Notes: generated by a model not told the origin, from the sequence alone. 64,000 bases of DNA from Cafeteria roenbergensis (GCA_008330645.1 VLTN01000034.1:124001-188000); one strand, 5' to 3'; counted from the stretch's first letter, positions 1-15,000 are shown. Made by a program: numbers and translations.

Positions 1-3000
1 CTGGAGAGGGCCTTTCGCGCACGGGCCTCAGCCTCCCCCCCCGCGAACGCGCCAGCGTTGGCCACAGCCGCGGCCGCAAGCCGAGCAGCAGTCGCGGCGC
101 CTCGCCTGGCAGCGAGTGCCTCTGGAGCCAGCGTGTCCCGCTCAGCAGGCGGCGAGCCGCCGTCTTCCTCGGCCTCGTAGCGCGGCCCGGCAGCCTCGTC
201 TGCCTCGCTGCTGCCGGCCGATTCGGCACCCGCTTCGGCATCCTCGTCCGCCTCGGCACCCCGAGCAGCCCGCAGAACGGAGCCTGCCACTGACATCGAC
301 CGCCCTGCAACGGACCTGCCCCGCTCCCGCTCAAGCTGCCGGATCCGCTCCTCCTCCTCCATGCGCGCTTGCCACAGCATACGCTGCCGTCCGTCCGCCA
401 GCCACTTGCACAGCGGGTCGTCGAGCACCACCCCAATCACGGCGCCGAGGGCCGAAGGCGCCGCCCTCATGCTGGCAAGCGACGCCTCGAGGCCCTGCCG
501 GAACCCGGCCTCAACACCCCCAGCGCCCATCGCCGCAGTCAGGTCCCGCGTCAGCCGGAACGGCACAAGCTCCGGCGTGTGCAGCAGAGCCGCCTGCTCG
601 AAGCTCACCCCGAAATCGATGTGCACCACCTCGCCCATTGAAGGCACCATCATCACGTTGCTCAAGTGGCGGTCACCAAGCCCGACGACGTGTCCCGCGG
701 CACTAGCAGCCGCCAGGCTCGCAGAAAACGCCCTGCGCCGCTGCAGCGCCGCCTCCGGGTGCGGGAAGCGCTCCAGGAAGAGCCAGTGCAGAGCCGGCCT
801 GACCATTGCCGAAAAGATATGCTTCATGACTGCGACGCGCCCCTCGACCGGCTCAGATTCCGCGTCCCGGACCCGCCTCACAACTTCTTGCTGCGGTGCG
901 TCGTGCGGCCGGTATCGCTCGTGCATGGAGGTGATGGGCTGCTGCAGGGGTACGGCACCCTCGACGAACTCCAGCACGCCAGCGGCGCGCGTGACTGGGA
1001 CCACGCGGTAGGTGCGGAGCGACAGCCCCCTCGCCCGAGCCGGGGCATCGCCCGCCCACAGCCCGTTGCACGCCTGGAAGTACCTTTGGACCAGCATGTC
1101 TTGCCGCAAGTCCGGGTCCCTCTTGGCCACCTGCCTGTGTCGCCGGCCGTCTGACCCGTGCAGAGCCCAAATCTTGGGCAACGACAGCCCTGACGTGGAG
1201 ACGACTGCCTTGGAGTCTGCCGCAAGCAGGCGCACAGCCGGGGCCAGCAGCGCGCCGCCGGCAAGGCTGCCCGCTGCCGCTGCCCTGAGCGACTCCACGC
1301 GGGCCCTGCCAACGCCAAGGCCGCCAGCGCCCGCCACGCCAAGCGCCCAGCTACCCTCTGCCACGCCGCCTCCGGCTTCCTGCGGCAGCGGCGACCACGA
1401 CGGCACGGCGCCCGTCACGGCCCGAGCAAGCGAGACAAGAGGCGTTGAGCGAGGAAACGCGGCACCAGGACCGAGGCTCGCTCCAGCACTGCTGCTGCTG
1501 CTGCCCCGCACCGCAGACCCGCCCACACCCTGCACCGAGCCGTCCCACCACCGGGACGGCAACGTCCGCGAAACCGCAGCGAACGCCTCGTCGCACTCCG
1601 CCTCCGCCGCTTCCACCACTTCCCGCGATAAGCCCCCCAGCACTCGCTCCCCACGCTCCCGCCGGCACTCCACAACGGCCAAACAAGCTGCCGCAACAGC
1701 CTCCGCGACGGCACCAGCAGCGCCGTCGCCATCGAGGTCTGCTGTCAGCACAGGGAGCGCCGGCAGGGCCACGAGCGGGACCCCGCCGCGCGTAGGCAGG
1801 ATCGAAGTGAGCGCCGGGCCGATCCCCCCGGCCGCTCGATGACGCCGCTCCCGCTGCTTGACCAGCTCCTCCGGGTCACCCCCGGCAGCCGCAATCGCGG
1901 CTTCAACGACCGCTGCAGCGCCTCCGCCGCCCCCACCCCCGCCGCCACCGTCCGTGCCATCGCCTGCAAGGCAAATGGCCGACAAGTCGACGTCCTTGCC
2001 CTTGTCCTGACGGGACACCGAGGCGAGCGCAAGGGCCTCGGACGCCGCCGCCACGAGGTCCGCCCCGCTGACGACTGCCGCGTATCCGGCGCCGCCCACT
2101 GCCACCAGGTGCGACAACACCCGGCTTGCCGCTGCAGCCCGCGCTCCGCCTGAGGCCCCTGCGCCCCCGCCCCCGCCGCCTCCGTCACCTGCGGCGTCGC
2201 CGGCCGCGGTCACCGTCGAATCTGCCGCCCTCGCCTCCGCGTCCTGCGTGGGAAACCGGGCCGCCACCAAGCCGACCACGACGGACCACGGCGAGCACAT
2301 CGCCGCGCGAAGGAGGCTCGACTCCACCAGCTGCTCGAACGAGGGCACCTCCGCATCCAGCCCGGACGCAGCGACGCGTTGAGCCGGCGGTGCAGAGCCG
2401 GCGGGCGGGGGCACTGCTCGCGGCCCCCCGGCGGCCGCGGACGGCGAGCTGGAGTCGCCACGCGCCGCTCGACCAGACGCGGCCTGTCGAGGAGACGCGT
2501 CGGAGCCAAGCCTGCCAAGCAGCTGCGGCGCGAGCGACGCCAGCCGCCCGGCCGGGACGCTTGCGAGCGCCCGCGCCGCCGCCCAGCGCGCGAGGGGGTC
2601 CCCCCTGTGCGCGACGGTAAGCCCCACGAGCCGCTCACCCGCCTCCAGCGTCGCAGCGGCGCCCCCGATCGCGCCAGCACCCAGGCGCCGGGAGTGGCCA
2701 GTCAGCGACATCCACCCCTCCACATCGGACAGGTACCCCGCGAATCCGCTCAGCGCTGCTTGCAGTGCCCGTGCCTCGGCCTGCCTGGCCGCCAGGAGGG
2801 GCGACAGTGCAGCCCGTGCCGCTGGACTGGCGCGCACCGCTGCTTTGCGAAAGTCCAGCAGCGATAGCCGGTCCATACCAAACCTTGCTCGGACTGCGGC
2901 CCACGCCCGCTCACGGAGCCTGCCAGCGGTGGCAGCGGCAGCGGCAGCGGCACCGGCCGCGCCACCAGCAGCGGCGGCAGCAGCTCCAGCAGCAGCCGCG

Positions 3001-6000
3001 CCGCTTCCGCGGTCTTGCTTGGCAGACTTAGCCGCTTGCATCGCTGTCAGCTCGTCTTCGAAGCTTGCCAGGGCCGCCGCGTACATCTCCGCATCAAGCC
3101 TCGCCTGTTCCGCGGCAGCAGCCGCTGCCACGCCGCCCGCTGACTCGCGCTCGCCGCGCAGGCGTTGCAGCAGCGCGTCCGCCCACCGGGCCAGCGCCAG
3201 GCGCGAGGCAGCCCGCTGCCGGATGGCGCCTCCTGCCGACGCAACGAGGCCCCCGAGCCGCTCAGCGGCGCGAGAGGCATCGCGCAACGCTGCCAGCTCT
3301 GTGTCCAGCTCAGTCGGCGCTGCTGCCTCCTGACCCGACTCAGCCGCGTGGCCTCCGGGCGAGGAGCCCCCCCTCGCTGCCAGAGCAGCGGCGCCAGCAT
3401 CAGCCGCCCACGCCCCCGCACGCCCGCCTCCAGACAGGCATGCCCGCGCGGGCGGCAGCAGCGCCTGCCCGTCAAACCGCGTCTTGCAAGCAAGCCGTGC
3501 CGCCGCCGAGGCGTCAGCTGCAGCGCCCCCGGGCTGTGTTCCGCGGCCACCCTCAGGTGCATATCGCCCGGAAGCCGCAGCAGAAGCAGCAGCGACGGCG
3601 CGGGCAGCTGCTGGCGCAGCCGCGTTGCCGGGCGGGGGCGTTCCTGCCCGCCGCGCCGCCGCCGCCCATCGCTCTGCCGCCGCAGGAAGGCTGGCTTGCA
3701 GCAGCGACGCCCTGTCCGGCGGCTTCACGACCCCATCCAGGGCGCACCGCAGCGCGGCTCTGCCGGCCTCGACTGCGAAGTCTGCCGCCAGCAGCGCTAC
3801 ATGCGCGAGCGACTGCGACGAGGCTCTGCCCGCCGCTTGGCCGGCCGGCGAGCGGACCGCGACCGCCAGCGCATCCCTCAGAGCGTGGTGGGGCAGGCGC
3901 GCGTGGCCGGGGGGCAGAAAGGCGGCTCGTGTGATGCGCGCCGCGGAAGCCAGGCTGGCGCGAGAGACCCCGCTTGTGACCACCCACTGCCATGTGCGGG
4001 TGAGGAGGTCCCGGGGTGTGGCGTGGGCAATCCTGCCTTCGGACGCCGGCGGCCAGAAGCTGTCAGAGGCATCACTGGGGAGTCTCCAGCCAGCCATCAG
4101 CCTGGCATGCGTGGGATCGACGTCCCGAAGCACTGTCGCGAAGGACGGCGTGATGGACGCGAGGATGGCAGGGCGCACTGGCTCTCCGGCACCAAAGGGG
4201 CTCGTGTCTTGAGGCAGAGCCAGGGCTCTGCCGGGCACAACCGCAAGCTCTGCATCTGCCACCTCGTCGAGAGGGGCGCCGGAGTCCGTGCCCGACTCGC
4301 CAGCGCTCGTGAGAGGGTCCGCAGCGGAGGGGGCGGAGGCAGCTGCAGCGCGGAACCGGCTGAGAAGCGCAAGCACAGACGCCGCGTCGGCCAGGGCCGT
4401 GGCCGCCGCAAAGCCGGGCGACGTGCCCCACGCGGAGGCGGCGTTGCTCTCGCCCTGCCCAAGCGCCTGGTCGATCGCCGCCCGGTGGAGCCCCAGCACG
4501 CCCGGACCCCCCGGCTGCGCCGTGGCGTCCAACGCTGCTGCGGCCGAGGCAGCAGCCGCCGCCGACAGACGCTCCACGGCTGTGGCGCCGGCGGCGCGAC
4601 CCGCTAGCAGCGGCGCAGGCGCGAAGCACCCGTGTCCGGCGCTCGACGGCCCCGAATCACTGCTGCCGCCGTCGCCGCATGCCAGCGCTGCTGCCAGCCA
4701 CGGCCGGGCCGTGGGCGACGACAGCATTGCCCCACCTGCCGCCGGCGCCAGCTGCCCCCGCGACCAGGTCGCCGCCGTCGCACCACTCAGCCCGGCTGCG
4801 GTTTCGGCCCCGACTGACCCTGTGCTGGCAGGCATCACAGCGGCGGGAGCGACGGGCTCTGCCAGCCGAGCAAGCTCTGCCACCGCCGCAACTCCTCGCA
4901 ACGCCGGCCAAATGGCGGCCGCCACGCGGCCGTACGCGTGGCGGTCAGCAGAGCCGCAGCTTCGCAGCGGGAAGGCGGCCACGGCCGAGGCGGCGGCTGC
5001 GCGCCTGCCGAGGCGGGCGACGGCGATGCCCGCGGCGAGCGACACGGCTCTGCCAGCGCGAGACGCGCTGCTGAGCGGGCTTGGCGCCCGCGGCCACTGC
5101 CCGGCCGAGAGCGAGGTCCCAGGAGCAGTGCCGCGACGCCCCGACGCCAGAAGGGCCTGCGGGCGCTGCCAGGTCAGGTCGGTCAGCTGATACTGCTGGG
5201 AAGCAGGGCTCAGCCACGGCCCCGAGGCCGCGCCCACCAGCGCCTCGGCGCAGTGCATGTGGGACGGCAGCGCCAGCAGAGCCAGGGTTTTGCGCACTTC
5301 GTCAGTGACTCCTCCCGGGAGGCTCGCGGCGCGGGTCGGCGGAGCACGGGCCTCGGGTGCGGCGGCCAGGCGGCGCACCGCGTCGGTGAGCGCCGCGTGC
5401 TGCGCGGGTGACTCCAGCACCGCTGCTGCAGCAACCACCGCCGAAGCAGCACCCTCCGCGAGCAGCTCTGCCAGCGAGCGACGCGCCGGGTCCGTTGGGG
5501 GGGCGTTCTCAGGCACATGGCCGGGGCTCGCCGCGCCTGGTCGCCAGTGCGACAGTCGGCGCCAGGCAGCGCGATGGCTGCCCTGGGGTCCGCCGCCGAG
5601 CGCGTCAGCCACGGCGGCGGCGTCCGCAGCGCCCGCTCCCACCGCCGCGCTCTCCGCGTCCGCATGGCCGGCCCACTGAGCCGCGAAGCGGAAAGCCGAC
5701 AGCAGCTGGCTCTCCGCTGTGTCACGCGGCTGGGCTCCAGGCAGGAGCGCCAGCGCTGCGGCTGGCAGACTGTGCGGGCTAGGCAGAGACGCGTCGGCCC
5801 CTGCGCCCAGAGGCAACTCCGCAGAAAACACTCGCGAAGCCGCAGGAACGGCCTGCATCGAGCGGAGCTGCCGGGCCAGTGCCGACTGTGCAGCTTCACC
5901 CCCCCCAGCCTCTGCCGCCGGATCCGTGACCCGGAACACGAGGTGGAGGCCCCTGCCTGCGCTGGAGCTGCGCAGGACTGCTGCGTCGAGCGCGGGTGGC

Positions 6001-9000
6001 GTGCTGTCGGGGGCGGGACCGGTGCCCCACCGAGGCGCGATGGCGTGGGGGGCCGGGTGGCTCTGGGGCACGATGCAGTCGTCATCCGCCCCTGACTCGG
6101 TCTCGACGCTCGGGCGACCGGCCTCTGACGGGCTGCCGCCCGCAGCCGTTGAACCGGCGTCGCTGGCATCATCGCCACGGATCCGCCCCTCACGGGTCAG
6201 CAGGCTGCAAGCAGCAGCGGCGGCCGCAGCAGCGGCGTCGACAGGGACGAGCCGAGGAAAGCGGGTCAGCTCACGCGACGCCGCCGCAGCCAGGCTGAGC
6301 GCCGGCGGGGCGGCCCACATGACCGCGCTGCGCGCCGGCGCGGTGGCCGCCACGCTCTCCTCCAGCCGGCGGCGGGCCGCCAGTCGCTTGCGATCCTCGC
6401 GTCCCGCTGGCCTGTCCGCCCGCTGCCCCAGCTGCAGCACTTGCTTCAGCGTGATCCCCTCTGGCAAGTCAGCGGCGTATCGCTTGATGGCCGCGTGGTG
6501 GGCGCGGTCAATGGCGAGCGCAACTGACTCCGCCACGCCCACAACGGCAACTTCGCACTGCTCCAGCGCCGCAGGGCCGTCTCCCAGCAGCGCCGCGACC
6601 CGCGAAACCGCAGCTGGCGACACCGGCAAGAACATGCCCACCACGCGCTGCACCGCAGCCCCCAGCGGGTGGACCACGGCAGAGCCACCTGCAGAGCCAG
6701 ACTGCCTAAGCTCTGCTGGCAGCACAGCTGCTGCTCCTTGCCCTCCGCCAGGCTCCGCTCCAGCAGCAGCAAGCGCAGAGGCGGCGGTCGCCACCGCCGC
6801 CCGTGAAATGCGCATTGCCCGAACGGCAGCCACCACCGCGCCTCCTAGGGCCAGGGCCAGCCCATCGCCCGCCGCTTGCGGCAGCCGGCATGCTGTCACG
6901 GTCTCTGCCCCAGCCGGACCGCGCAGCCATGCCTGCGCTGGCGCGGTCGCGCCGGCGGTGGCCGTGCCTTGGGAGGCGGCCAGGGCTCCGCTCAGCGCGC
7001 CGGCAGCACAGGCCGCCAGCCTCGTCGTTCGCGGCGGAAGCACTACAGCGCGAGTGCTGGGCGGCAGCGGCAGCTCGCCCGAGCGCCTCCGGCGCGGCTG
7101 CAGCGCCACCGCCTCGAACCACACTGCGAAGGGCAGGCCGGCTTCGCCTGCCGCGCCCGAGTCGCCCGTCACGATGGCAGAGCCGGGCCGGGCAAAGTCT
7201 AGCGACGTCACTGCCTCCGTCACGACAACCGGCTGGTCGGCCGACCACAGCGCCTCCAGGAGCGCCATCGGAAGGATCCGGGCAGCGGCGTCCGCATCGC
7301 TGGCGGCGCAGGCGGCAAGGAGGGCTGTGCCGGCCCGCCCGCCGCAGGCCGCTGCTGCCAGGCAGGCGACGGCCTCCAGCGACGCGGGCCCTGCAGTGGC
7401 TTGCGCGCAGCCTTCCACCAGCGGCGCGGAACAGTGGGCGCTGTTGCTGCATCCTCTGTGACTCTGCAGGCCGGCCACGCCCCAGGCGACCGTAGCGGAG
7501 CCGCACTGCGCTGACAGCCATACGATGCCGTCCCGACCGACATCTGACGGAGAGTCGACCCACGGGTCGTCCGGAAGCAGCACGCGAAGCCCCAAGCGCG
7601 CGGACCGATCGGCCGCTCCAGCCGAGTCGAGTCGATTTGACTCGGCAGCATCCAAAGACAGCTGGCAGAGCTCCCGCGCGGCGGCCTGAGCGTCTGGCGG
7701 CAGGGCCTCTGCTGCGGCAGAGGCGGCTGTGCTCGAACCGCTCGCGCTCCCCTGCGACCCAGCCAGGCCGGTCGCGCCAGCCACCGCCACCTCCGCCGCG
7801 GCCGCTGCCAGCACGGCGGACGACTCCAGCCCGGTGCCTCCGCAGCGCTGCCGGGCCGCCCTCCTGATCACAGCTCTGCCGGCAGAGCCAAGTGACCTCC
7901 TGTGGGCGATGCGTCGCTCCCTGTGCCAGGTGGGGTCGGAGCTCCCGCCCAGGAGCGGCACCACCGCTGCCCGAAGCGCCCCGGGCAGCCGGCCCCACGC
8001 AGGCAGCAGCGCTCGGCTTGCTGTGGCCGCATGGGCGGTCGTGGCGTCATCGGGAGGCAGCGAGCGCGCGGCCGCTGCCACCCGCCACAGCACCGCCAGC
8101 GCCCGTGTGGCCGCAGCGGAGGGGTCTGCGGCGGAGGCGGCCGACCAGTCGGCAGCGGCAGGGGCACCGCCAGCGGCCTGGTGGGCGCGGACCAACGTGC
8201 TCGGGCTCCCTGCGTCAGCCAGCACGACGGCCTTGCACAGCGCGGCGTGCGACTGTGCGCATTGCGAAACCGCTCCAGCAATGACGAGGCAGCGGCCCCA
8301 AGCGTCAGCTGCGCCGCAAGCCTCTGCGCAAGTGCATGCGCCGCTGCACGGCGCGGCGGCCGGCCCAATGTACAGCATGTCATCGTATATCGGTTCTGCA
8401 CAGAGCCCGACAGCCTGAGCGGCTGCCGCGGCGGCCGCGACGTCGCAGCGCCGGCCGTGCTGCTCATGGTGCCAGCGCCCGCCGAGCCCTAGGGACGCCA
8501 GGATGCGGGTGGCCGGCGCTGCGGCCGTCCTGGCGCACCGCTCGGCAAGCAGGGCCGCCGACCTGGTCGCGAGCGAGGCGTCTACGTCCCACGCCGGCAC
8601 GGCGGGGTGCCACGCGGCAACGTGCCACGGGAAGAGGGACGACAGAGCGACGTCGTGGGACCGAGCGATGAACCCGGTGACGGGGCCGGAGGAGCCGCGG
8701 CGGGTCCTGCGCGAGGAGGCTGCGGCGGCTGCGGCGGGCGCGTCGCCTCCCGCCGCCGCCGCCGCCGCCGCGGTGCCGCCGCCAGAGGACGGTGTGCTGG
8801 CCCGCCGCCTGAGCGGCGCGACGGAGGGCGGAGGGGGCAGCCTCAGAGCAGGCGCGGCCGGGGCGCAGTCCGCGTCCTCCTCCGTGCTGCCGGGCAGCGC
8901 CGCTGCCGACGCCCACGCTCTTCCCCGCGTGCCCGCCACCAGCCGAACGTGCCCACCCAGGGGCAGAATACCGCCTCCTCGTCCTCCTCCCCCGCCGCTG

Positions 9001-12000
9001 CCGCCGCCGATTCTTCCAGCGGCAGCCAGCGCAGAGCCGCCGCGCTGCTGCCCCCCCTCGATGTCGTCCTCCTCGTCCTCGCTGTCGTCCTCGTCAATCC
9101 CACGGTCGTCACCGCTGTCCTCGTCGTCGCTGGAGTCCGCGAGGCGCGAGTCCAGCGTGAAGGCCGTCGCACGGGCGGCCGCGCTCACAGCGGGCGGTGG
9201 CTGGCCTGTGCCCTCCGCCGGTCCGAGCACCCCGGCAAGGCAGCCCCACAGGCCGGACGCGGCCGCCAGCAGGCGGATGGGCGGCGACCCGGTGGCCTCG
9301 TCCGCGGAGCCAGCTTGCTCGTCGAGGCCTCGTCTTCCCGAGCGCCTGCGCGACGCAGACATCGCGCGGTGAGACAGAACGCCGGGGCGGGGACCCGCAG
9401 CACCCAGGCCGGCAAGCAGGGCCAGCCACGGCCCGGGGTCAGCTGATCCTGCCAGCCACGCCCGCTCGTGCGAAAGCAACCGCCACCGTTCCACGGACGG
9501 GGCGAAGCGATCGACGAGCGACGCAACAGCAAGGGCTGAGAGGGGGCATGCCTCGTCCAGCGCACAGCAGGCCGGGGAAGCGGACGCTTGCAGGTCGTCC
9601 AGGGCAAATGCCCCGGCAGTTTCGCCTCCTCCAAGCTTGCCGCTCGATGCCGGGTCTCTGTCATCACCGCGGCCCAGCGTTCCACGGGGCCCTGACCCAT
9701 CTGCCCCGCACCTGGCCGAGTCCGAGGCCGAGCCATGACCCCAGAGGCCAAGCAGAGCCGTGGACGCCGCGAATCCGGCGGTTGGGTCGAGGCTGGCGGT
9801 TTCCGGGGCCTGGAGGGCGGCTGGAGCCGTGCACAGAAAGGCTCTGCAGGCAGACGTCGACACAGAGAGTGTCGCCCCGATGCCCGTGACGGCTCCGACG
9901 TCAGATCCGTGAATCATGGCCCGAAATCCCGAAGTGGCTCTGCCAGCAGCCCCTGTGGCCCCTGCGCCGGCACGGGCGAGCGCGTCGCAATCGACGAGGG
10001 ACGCGGCTGCGCTGGCTCTGCCGATGCTGCCGGCTTCATCAGCACTGGCTCTGCCGAGGATGGCCGACGCAGACGTCGTTCCGGTGCTGACGGGCTCCAT
10101 GGATTCGGGAAGGATCGTTGGCTCCCCGAGCGACTCTGCCGCCAGGTCGGCCGCTGCTCGGAGCGCTGATGCAGCGTGCGGGGCCAGCGACCGCCTGGCC
10201 AGTGCGCCGGCCGCAGCCGCGCGGGCTGACCGTGCCGCCGCTGCCAGGCAGCCAAGCGGTGACAGAGGGAGGGACTCTGGCTCTGCCAGGCTCGCAGAGA
10301 CAAGTGGCGAAGTGGAAGAGCTGAGCGACGCAAGCGAGTGCAGAGCCAGCGAGCCGCGGAGCAGGCGTCGCTGCGGCTCTGCCATGCGGCAAACCCACGG
10401 TGGCGGCTCTGCCATTGCGGCTCTGCCAGCTGCAAGCGCCATCCGCATCCGGGCAGCGAGCACGGGCTGGTTGGGGGCGAAGCGGCTTGTCACGCTGGAG
10501 GCGAAGCCGGCGGCCGAGAGGTCTCTGTGCGCTGTCGCAGCAGGCAGCGGGCGCGAAGAGGAGGCGGATGATGATGAAGATGAGGAGGAGGAGGACGACG
10601 AAGGCGGCACTCGCGGGGTGGGCGAGGCGCGCCTGTGGTCGTGGCCAGCTGCGTCCGCAGGCGGCCCCGACAGCCAAGGCGGCCTGAAACCCTCTGGAGG
10701 CTGGACCGCTGTTCCTGCCGCCTCCGATGAGCCGACATCGTCGCGGCCTGCGACACCGCTGCAGCTACGGAGGATCCCCAGCGCGAACCAAAGTGCCTCT
10801 GGCCGAGGCACTGGCTCGTGCCACGCTCTGCCGGCAGAGCTGGCGGGGCTGATGCGCCTTCCAGCCGGACAGGCTGGCTGCGAGCGCCTCGCGGCTCTGC
10901 CCGTTGCGCTGGCAGCAGTGCCCAGGGCCGCGACTGCAGAGAGCGCGCCGTTGGCCGACTGCTGGAGCACCAGCGAAGCCACCCCGTCACACCGGTGGGT
11001 CTCGATCACCAGCCCGCCTCCACCCGCGACCACAAACGCGCGTGCTGCGGCGTCGGCGTCGGGAGGGGCCCCGGCAACGAGCCGCCCGCTGGGCGCGCCG
11101 CCGCCACCAGCACCAGAGCTGCGACCGCCGCTCGGACGACCGGACGCACCGCCCGCCACCAGTGCGGCCACCACGTCAGCCACCGCCTCGGCCGTGACCA
11201 CCACTCCAGCCTCGCACTCGACTGGCACAGCGTCCCCCGCCGGTGCGGCTTCACCGCTGCCTGGGGATCCAGTGGCAGAGCCAACTCCAGAAGCGTCCCT
11301 GAGCGATGCTGACTTGGCATAGCGCAGCGCCGCCCGGCCGGCCGCTGACCAGGTCGGGACGTCTCTTGGCCCAGCAAGCGACGCGCCAATGATTCCCGGC
11401 TGCACCATGGCTGCTGACCCGACCGCCACGCCGAGCACAGCCGCGAGCGCCGCTACCGGTGCGGCCAGCGCGGCGGGAAGCAGGCACGCAGCTCCCGTCC
11501 GACAGGTGACTCCCGCGGAGCCGCTGGGGCTGCCCTCCCTGCTCAGCGAGGTCAGCAGAATGCCACGAGCTGCGGCGTCGGGCCCACACGCTGCCACCAG
11601 CGCGCCTCCCACCTCGACAATTGGCGGCAGAGCCGCGCCGGGTGGCAGGAGCGACTCTGCCAGATCCACATCGCCCGTAGCCGTCGCTAGCCAAGCGGCA
11701 GCCTCGCGCACAGCTGACAGAGCCGCAGCGGCTGCGGGAGCCAGCACAGTGCTCCTCATCAGCGCCGACGTCGCGTCCAAGGGAAAGGCCGGGCCCGCAA
11801 GCGACGACGCAGACGCAACCGCAGACGAAACTGCGGCAAGGACGTCTCCCGGCCCAATACCACGCCAAGGCACGGCGTAGCCACCGTCAGGGCAACTCGG
11901 CACTTCCGCGCCTGCCGCTGTCTCCAACTCGCTGGCCCGCGCCACCAGCTCCGCAGCGGTGCAGGCGCCTGCCGTGTCAGCCGCGCCGCGCACGAGCACT

Positions 12001-15000
12001 GCCAGCGCACAGGACGTCGTCGCGCTCAGCAGCGACGCGGCTCGACGGGACACGCACACGGCGGCAGAGCCCAGGAGCGCGGTAGAGCCGGGCGGACCAG
12101 CTCCTGCGCCGACGTCCCACTCTGGCGGGCAGGACGGGCGCCGGCCGTGGCCGCCTTCCGCAGTGCCGATCCATGCGCTGTGACCTCTGGCGCCGGCCTC
12201 GCCCTGCTGCGTCGCAGACGACTCACGCGCAAGCGCCTCCCTGGCCGCCGCCCCGATCGCAAGCACCTCGCCGGCTGCGCTGATGGCGACCACCGCAGCC
12301 TCCCAGAGCCCCGTCCCGGTCGCCCCGCCAGCGATGGACCCGCACGTCGACAGCGCGTCCACCAGCAGGTCGCAGGCCGTTCCGAGCGACGCGACCGCGC
12401 TCTGCGCCTCGTCGATCGCCAGGGAAACTGCTGTGCGCGCTGCGCCCCTCTCGGTGCCGTTGAGCGTGCACCTCTCCGCGTCGTCATCGGCGGCGTCGCC
12501 AGCGTCCTTGCCGCGTGACTCCCGAGACCGCGGTCGGTCAGCAGCGGATCCGCTGCGTGCTCTTCCAACGGCTCCATCCACGTCGCGTCGCTGGCCCATC
12601 ACCCCTGGCCAGCCGGCCATGGCTGCCACAGTCGCGGTCACGTGGGCCTCGGCAGCGCCAGAGAGCGCCGCGGCCTCCACAGCCCTTGCCCGGGCCTGCG
12701 TGCCCGCGACGGCCTCTGCCCGGGACATGTGCGCCGCCTCCGCAGCAGAGGCCTTCCGGACGACGGCGGCGCAGTCCAGGACGCGCCGCCAAGCGGCAGA
12801 GGCCAGCAGCGCGGCGGCTGCGGCGGGGTGGCTCGCGCAGCCGGAGCTGCCGGCAGCAGCATCCGCAGGAACGCAGGGCTCAGGGGCGGGGCCTCCTGCG
12901 GCACGGTGCCCCCCAGGATCACGCTCCGCACCCGGCACTGGAGGGGCCGCGCTGGCCCCGCCAGCGAGCGATGACGTCGCGTTGCCGGCGCACGAGGCGC
13001 ACGGACCCACCGGTGCCGCTGAACCTGCGTCTCCTCCCCATGGCTGCTCGATGCACAAGCACGCCGACGGCGAAACCGCTCTTCTTGCTCGGAGAGACGC
13101 TGCGTCGCCGCCCACTGCTGCCGCTGCTGCCGCGGCCTGCAGGCTCGTCCTGGTGGCAGCAGCCATGCTCGCCAGAGCAGTCGCCCCCATCGACGGCTCA
13201 GCACCTGTGACCAGGGAGCGGAGCGCCCCGTTCAACGCACGTGTGGGAATGGCTCTGCACACACCCCAGGGGGCGCAGGCTGCCATGCGGGCGGCGCAAG
13301 CGGCGCGGGCAGACGCGGCCTCTCTGCCCCACGGCAGCAGGGCACCCAGCGGAGGCCGCGTTGGCCGCAAGGCGTGCAGGAACACGGCGTCGCCCTGCTC
13401 AGCTGGCCCGCCTGGGGAGCGAAGAGCGGCGGTGCCATCAGCTCCGGCGGACGCAGCGATGACGGCCGCCGTTGCCCCGTCGGGCCAGTCTGCGTGGAGC
13501 GCCGCGTCGGTCGCCAGCACACCGCCCCGCGTCGCTGGAGGGCTCCCAGCGGCCATGGCGGCGTGTGCGTCTGCGAGCGACACTTGCACGGCCGCTGCGG
13601 CGCACACACAGCTGGACGCCTCAGCGGCCCAGGCCACAGCGGCTGCGGCAGGCCAGGCGACACGCCGGCCCTCCTCGTGCGGCTGGGCGACGCGGCGGAG
13701 GGCGTCAGCCACAAGGCAGAGCTGCAGAGCAGCCCTGCCAGCAATCTCCGCTCCTGCGCCCCGACGCATCGGCCCGGTCATGCTTGCAGCCAGGGCCCGA
13801 TCAGCCGCCTCAGCGAGGGTGGCGACGATGGTCCCGGCAGCGCCGGTGCGGAGAGAGGCAAGCGTCGCGCGGGAAATGCCTTCAGCGACGGTGCCGCCTC
13901 GAAGCACCGGCGCCAACCCTTTCCACAGCACCTCCCGGGCCCTGGCGGCCGAGGCAAGCGCATACAGCTCGTCCTCAGCGGCCAGGCCTCCAGCCGGCAG
14001 CGGCGCGCGCGATCCTGCCTGCGGCGATGCCGCTCCGTCTTCGGAGGAGTCTGCCTGGGCTGCAGCTGCGACCGCCACGGCCTCTCCACCAGCCTCGGAA
14101 AGCTCCGCGCCCAGCCCGTCCAGCGCGGCGTCCGCGGCGTCGGCAGCGCTGCTGCCGCCTCGCCGGTCCAGGGCGGCCATGGCAAGCTCCACGAGTGACG
14201 CTGCCACGTCCCTGCCGCAGGAGCGACCGCCCCCCACCCCCCTGCCGACGCGGGCTGCCCAGGCCTCAAGCGCAGCCCGGAGTTGCTCTGGCGCTGTGCC
14301 CGGGCCGGGAAGCCTGAGCGGGGCGGCCGCGGCCGACTTGTCGATTGCTGCAGCCAGGGACGTGGCCACGGACGTCAGCACGACCATGGAGCACGCCCAC
14401 GCAGCCGCCTCGACGACGGAGCCGTCCGACTCAGGGTCGCTGAGAGACGCGGCGTCGGCCAAAAGCTCTGCATGCAGAGCGGCGCCCACGTTGCCAAGCA
14501 GCCAGCCCCTCACGGGAGCCCCGCTGACCCAGCCCAGCGCAGCCCTGTGAGCCGCCGCGCCGCTTGCATGCGCCGCAGCGACGGGAGGGACGGAGCTGCC
14601 GCTGGCCGACGGTGGGCTGGAAGCGCCAGTTTCCAAGCCCTCGGCGGCAGCCAGGGTGTCGGTGAGGCCGGCGTTGAGCAACACCTTCCAGGCAGATCCA
14701 CCCCACGCCCTGCGAAGATGATCGGGCTTGCGCGAAGCGGCGCTGCCGGCAGAGGGTTTGTTTGAAGCCCTCTGCCGTTGCCCTGCCGCCATTGCCGCCA
14801 CGGCCTGCCACCCGTCTGCCCGGTGCTTCTGTCCCCAGAGCAGCGCCCGCACTCCTGCCGTGGCTGCGCGCCACGCGCTGGCGGCTGGCCGGGCCGACAG
14901 CTCTGCAGGCCCGGCGTGCGACCCCGCGGCGCCCCACGCGTCCGCCGATCCCGCCGCGGCAGCCGCGCTGGCAGAGCCGCAGGCCAGGAGGCGGCGGGAT

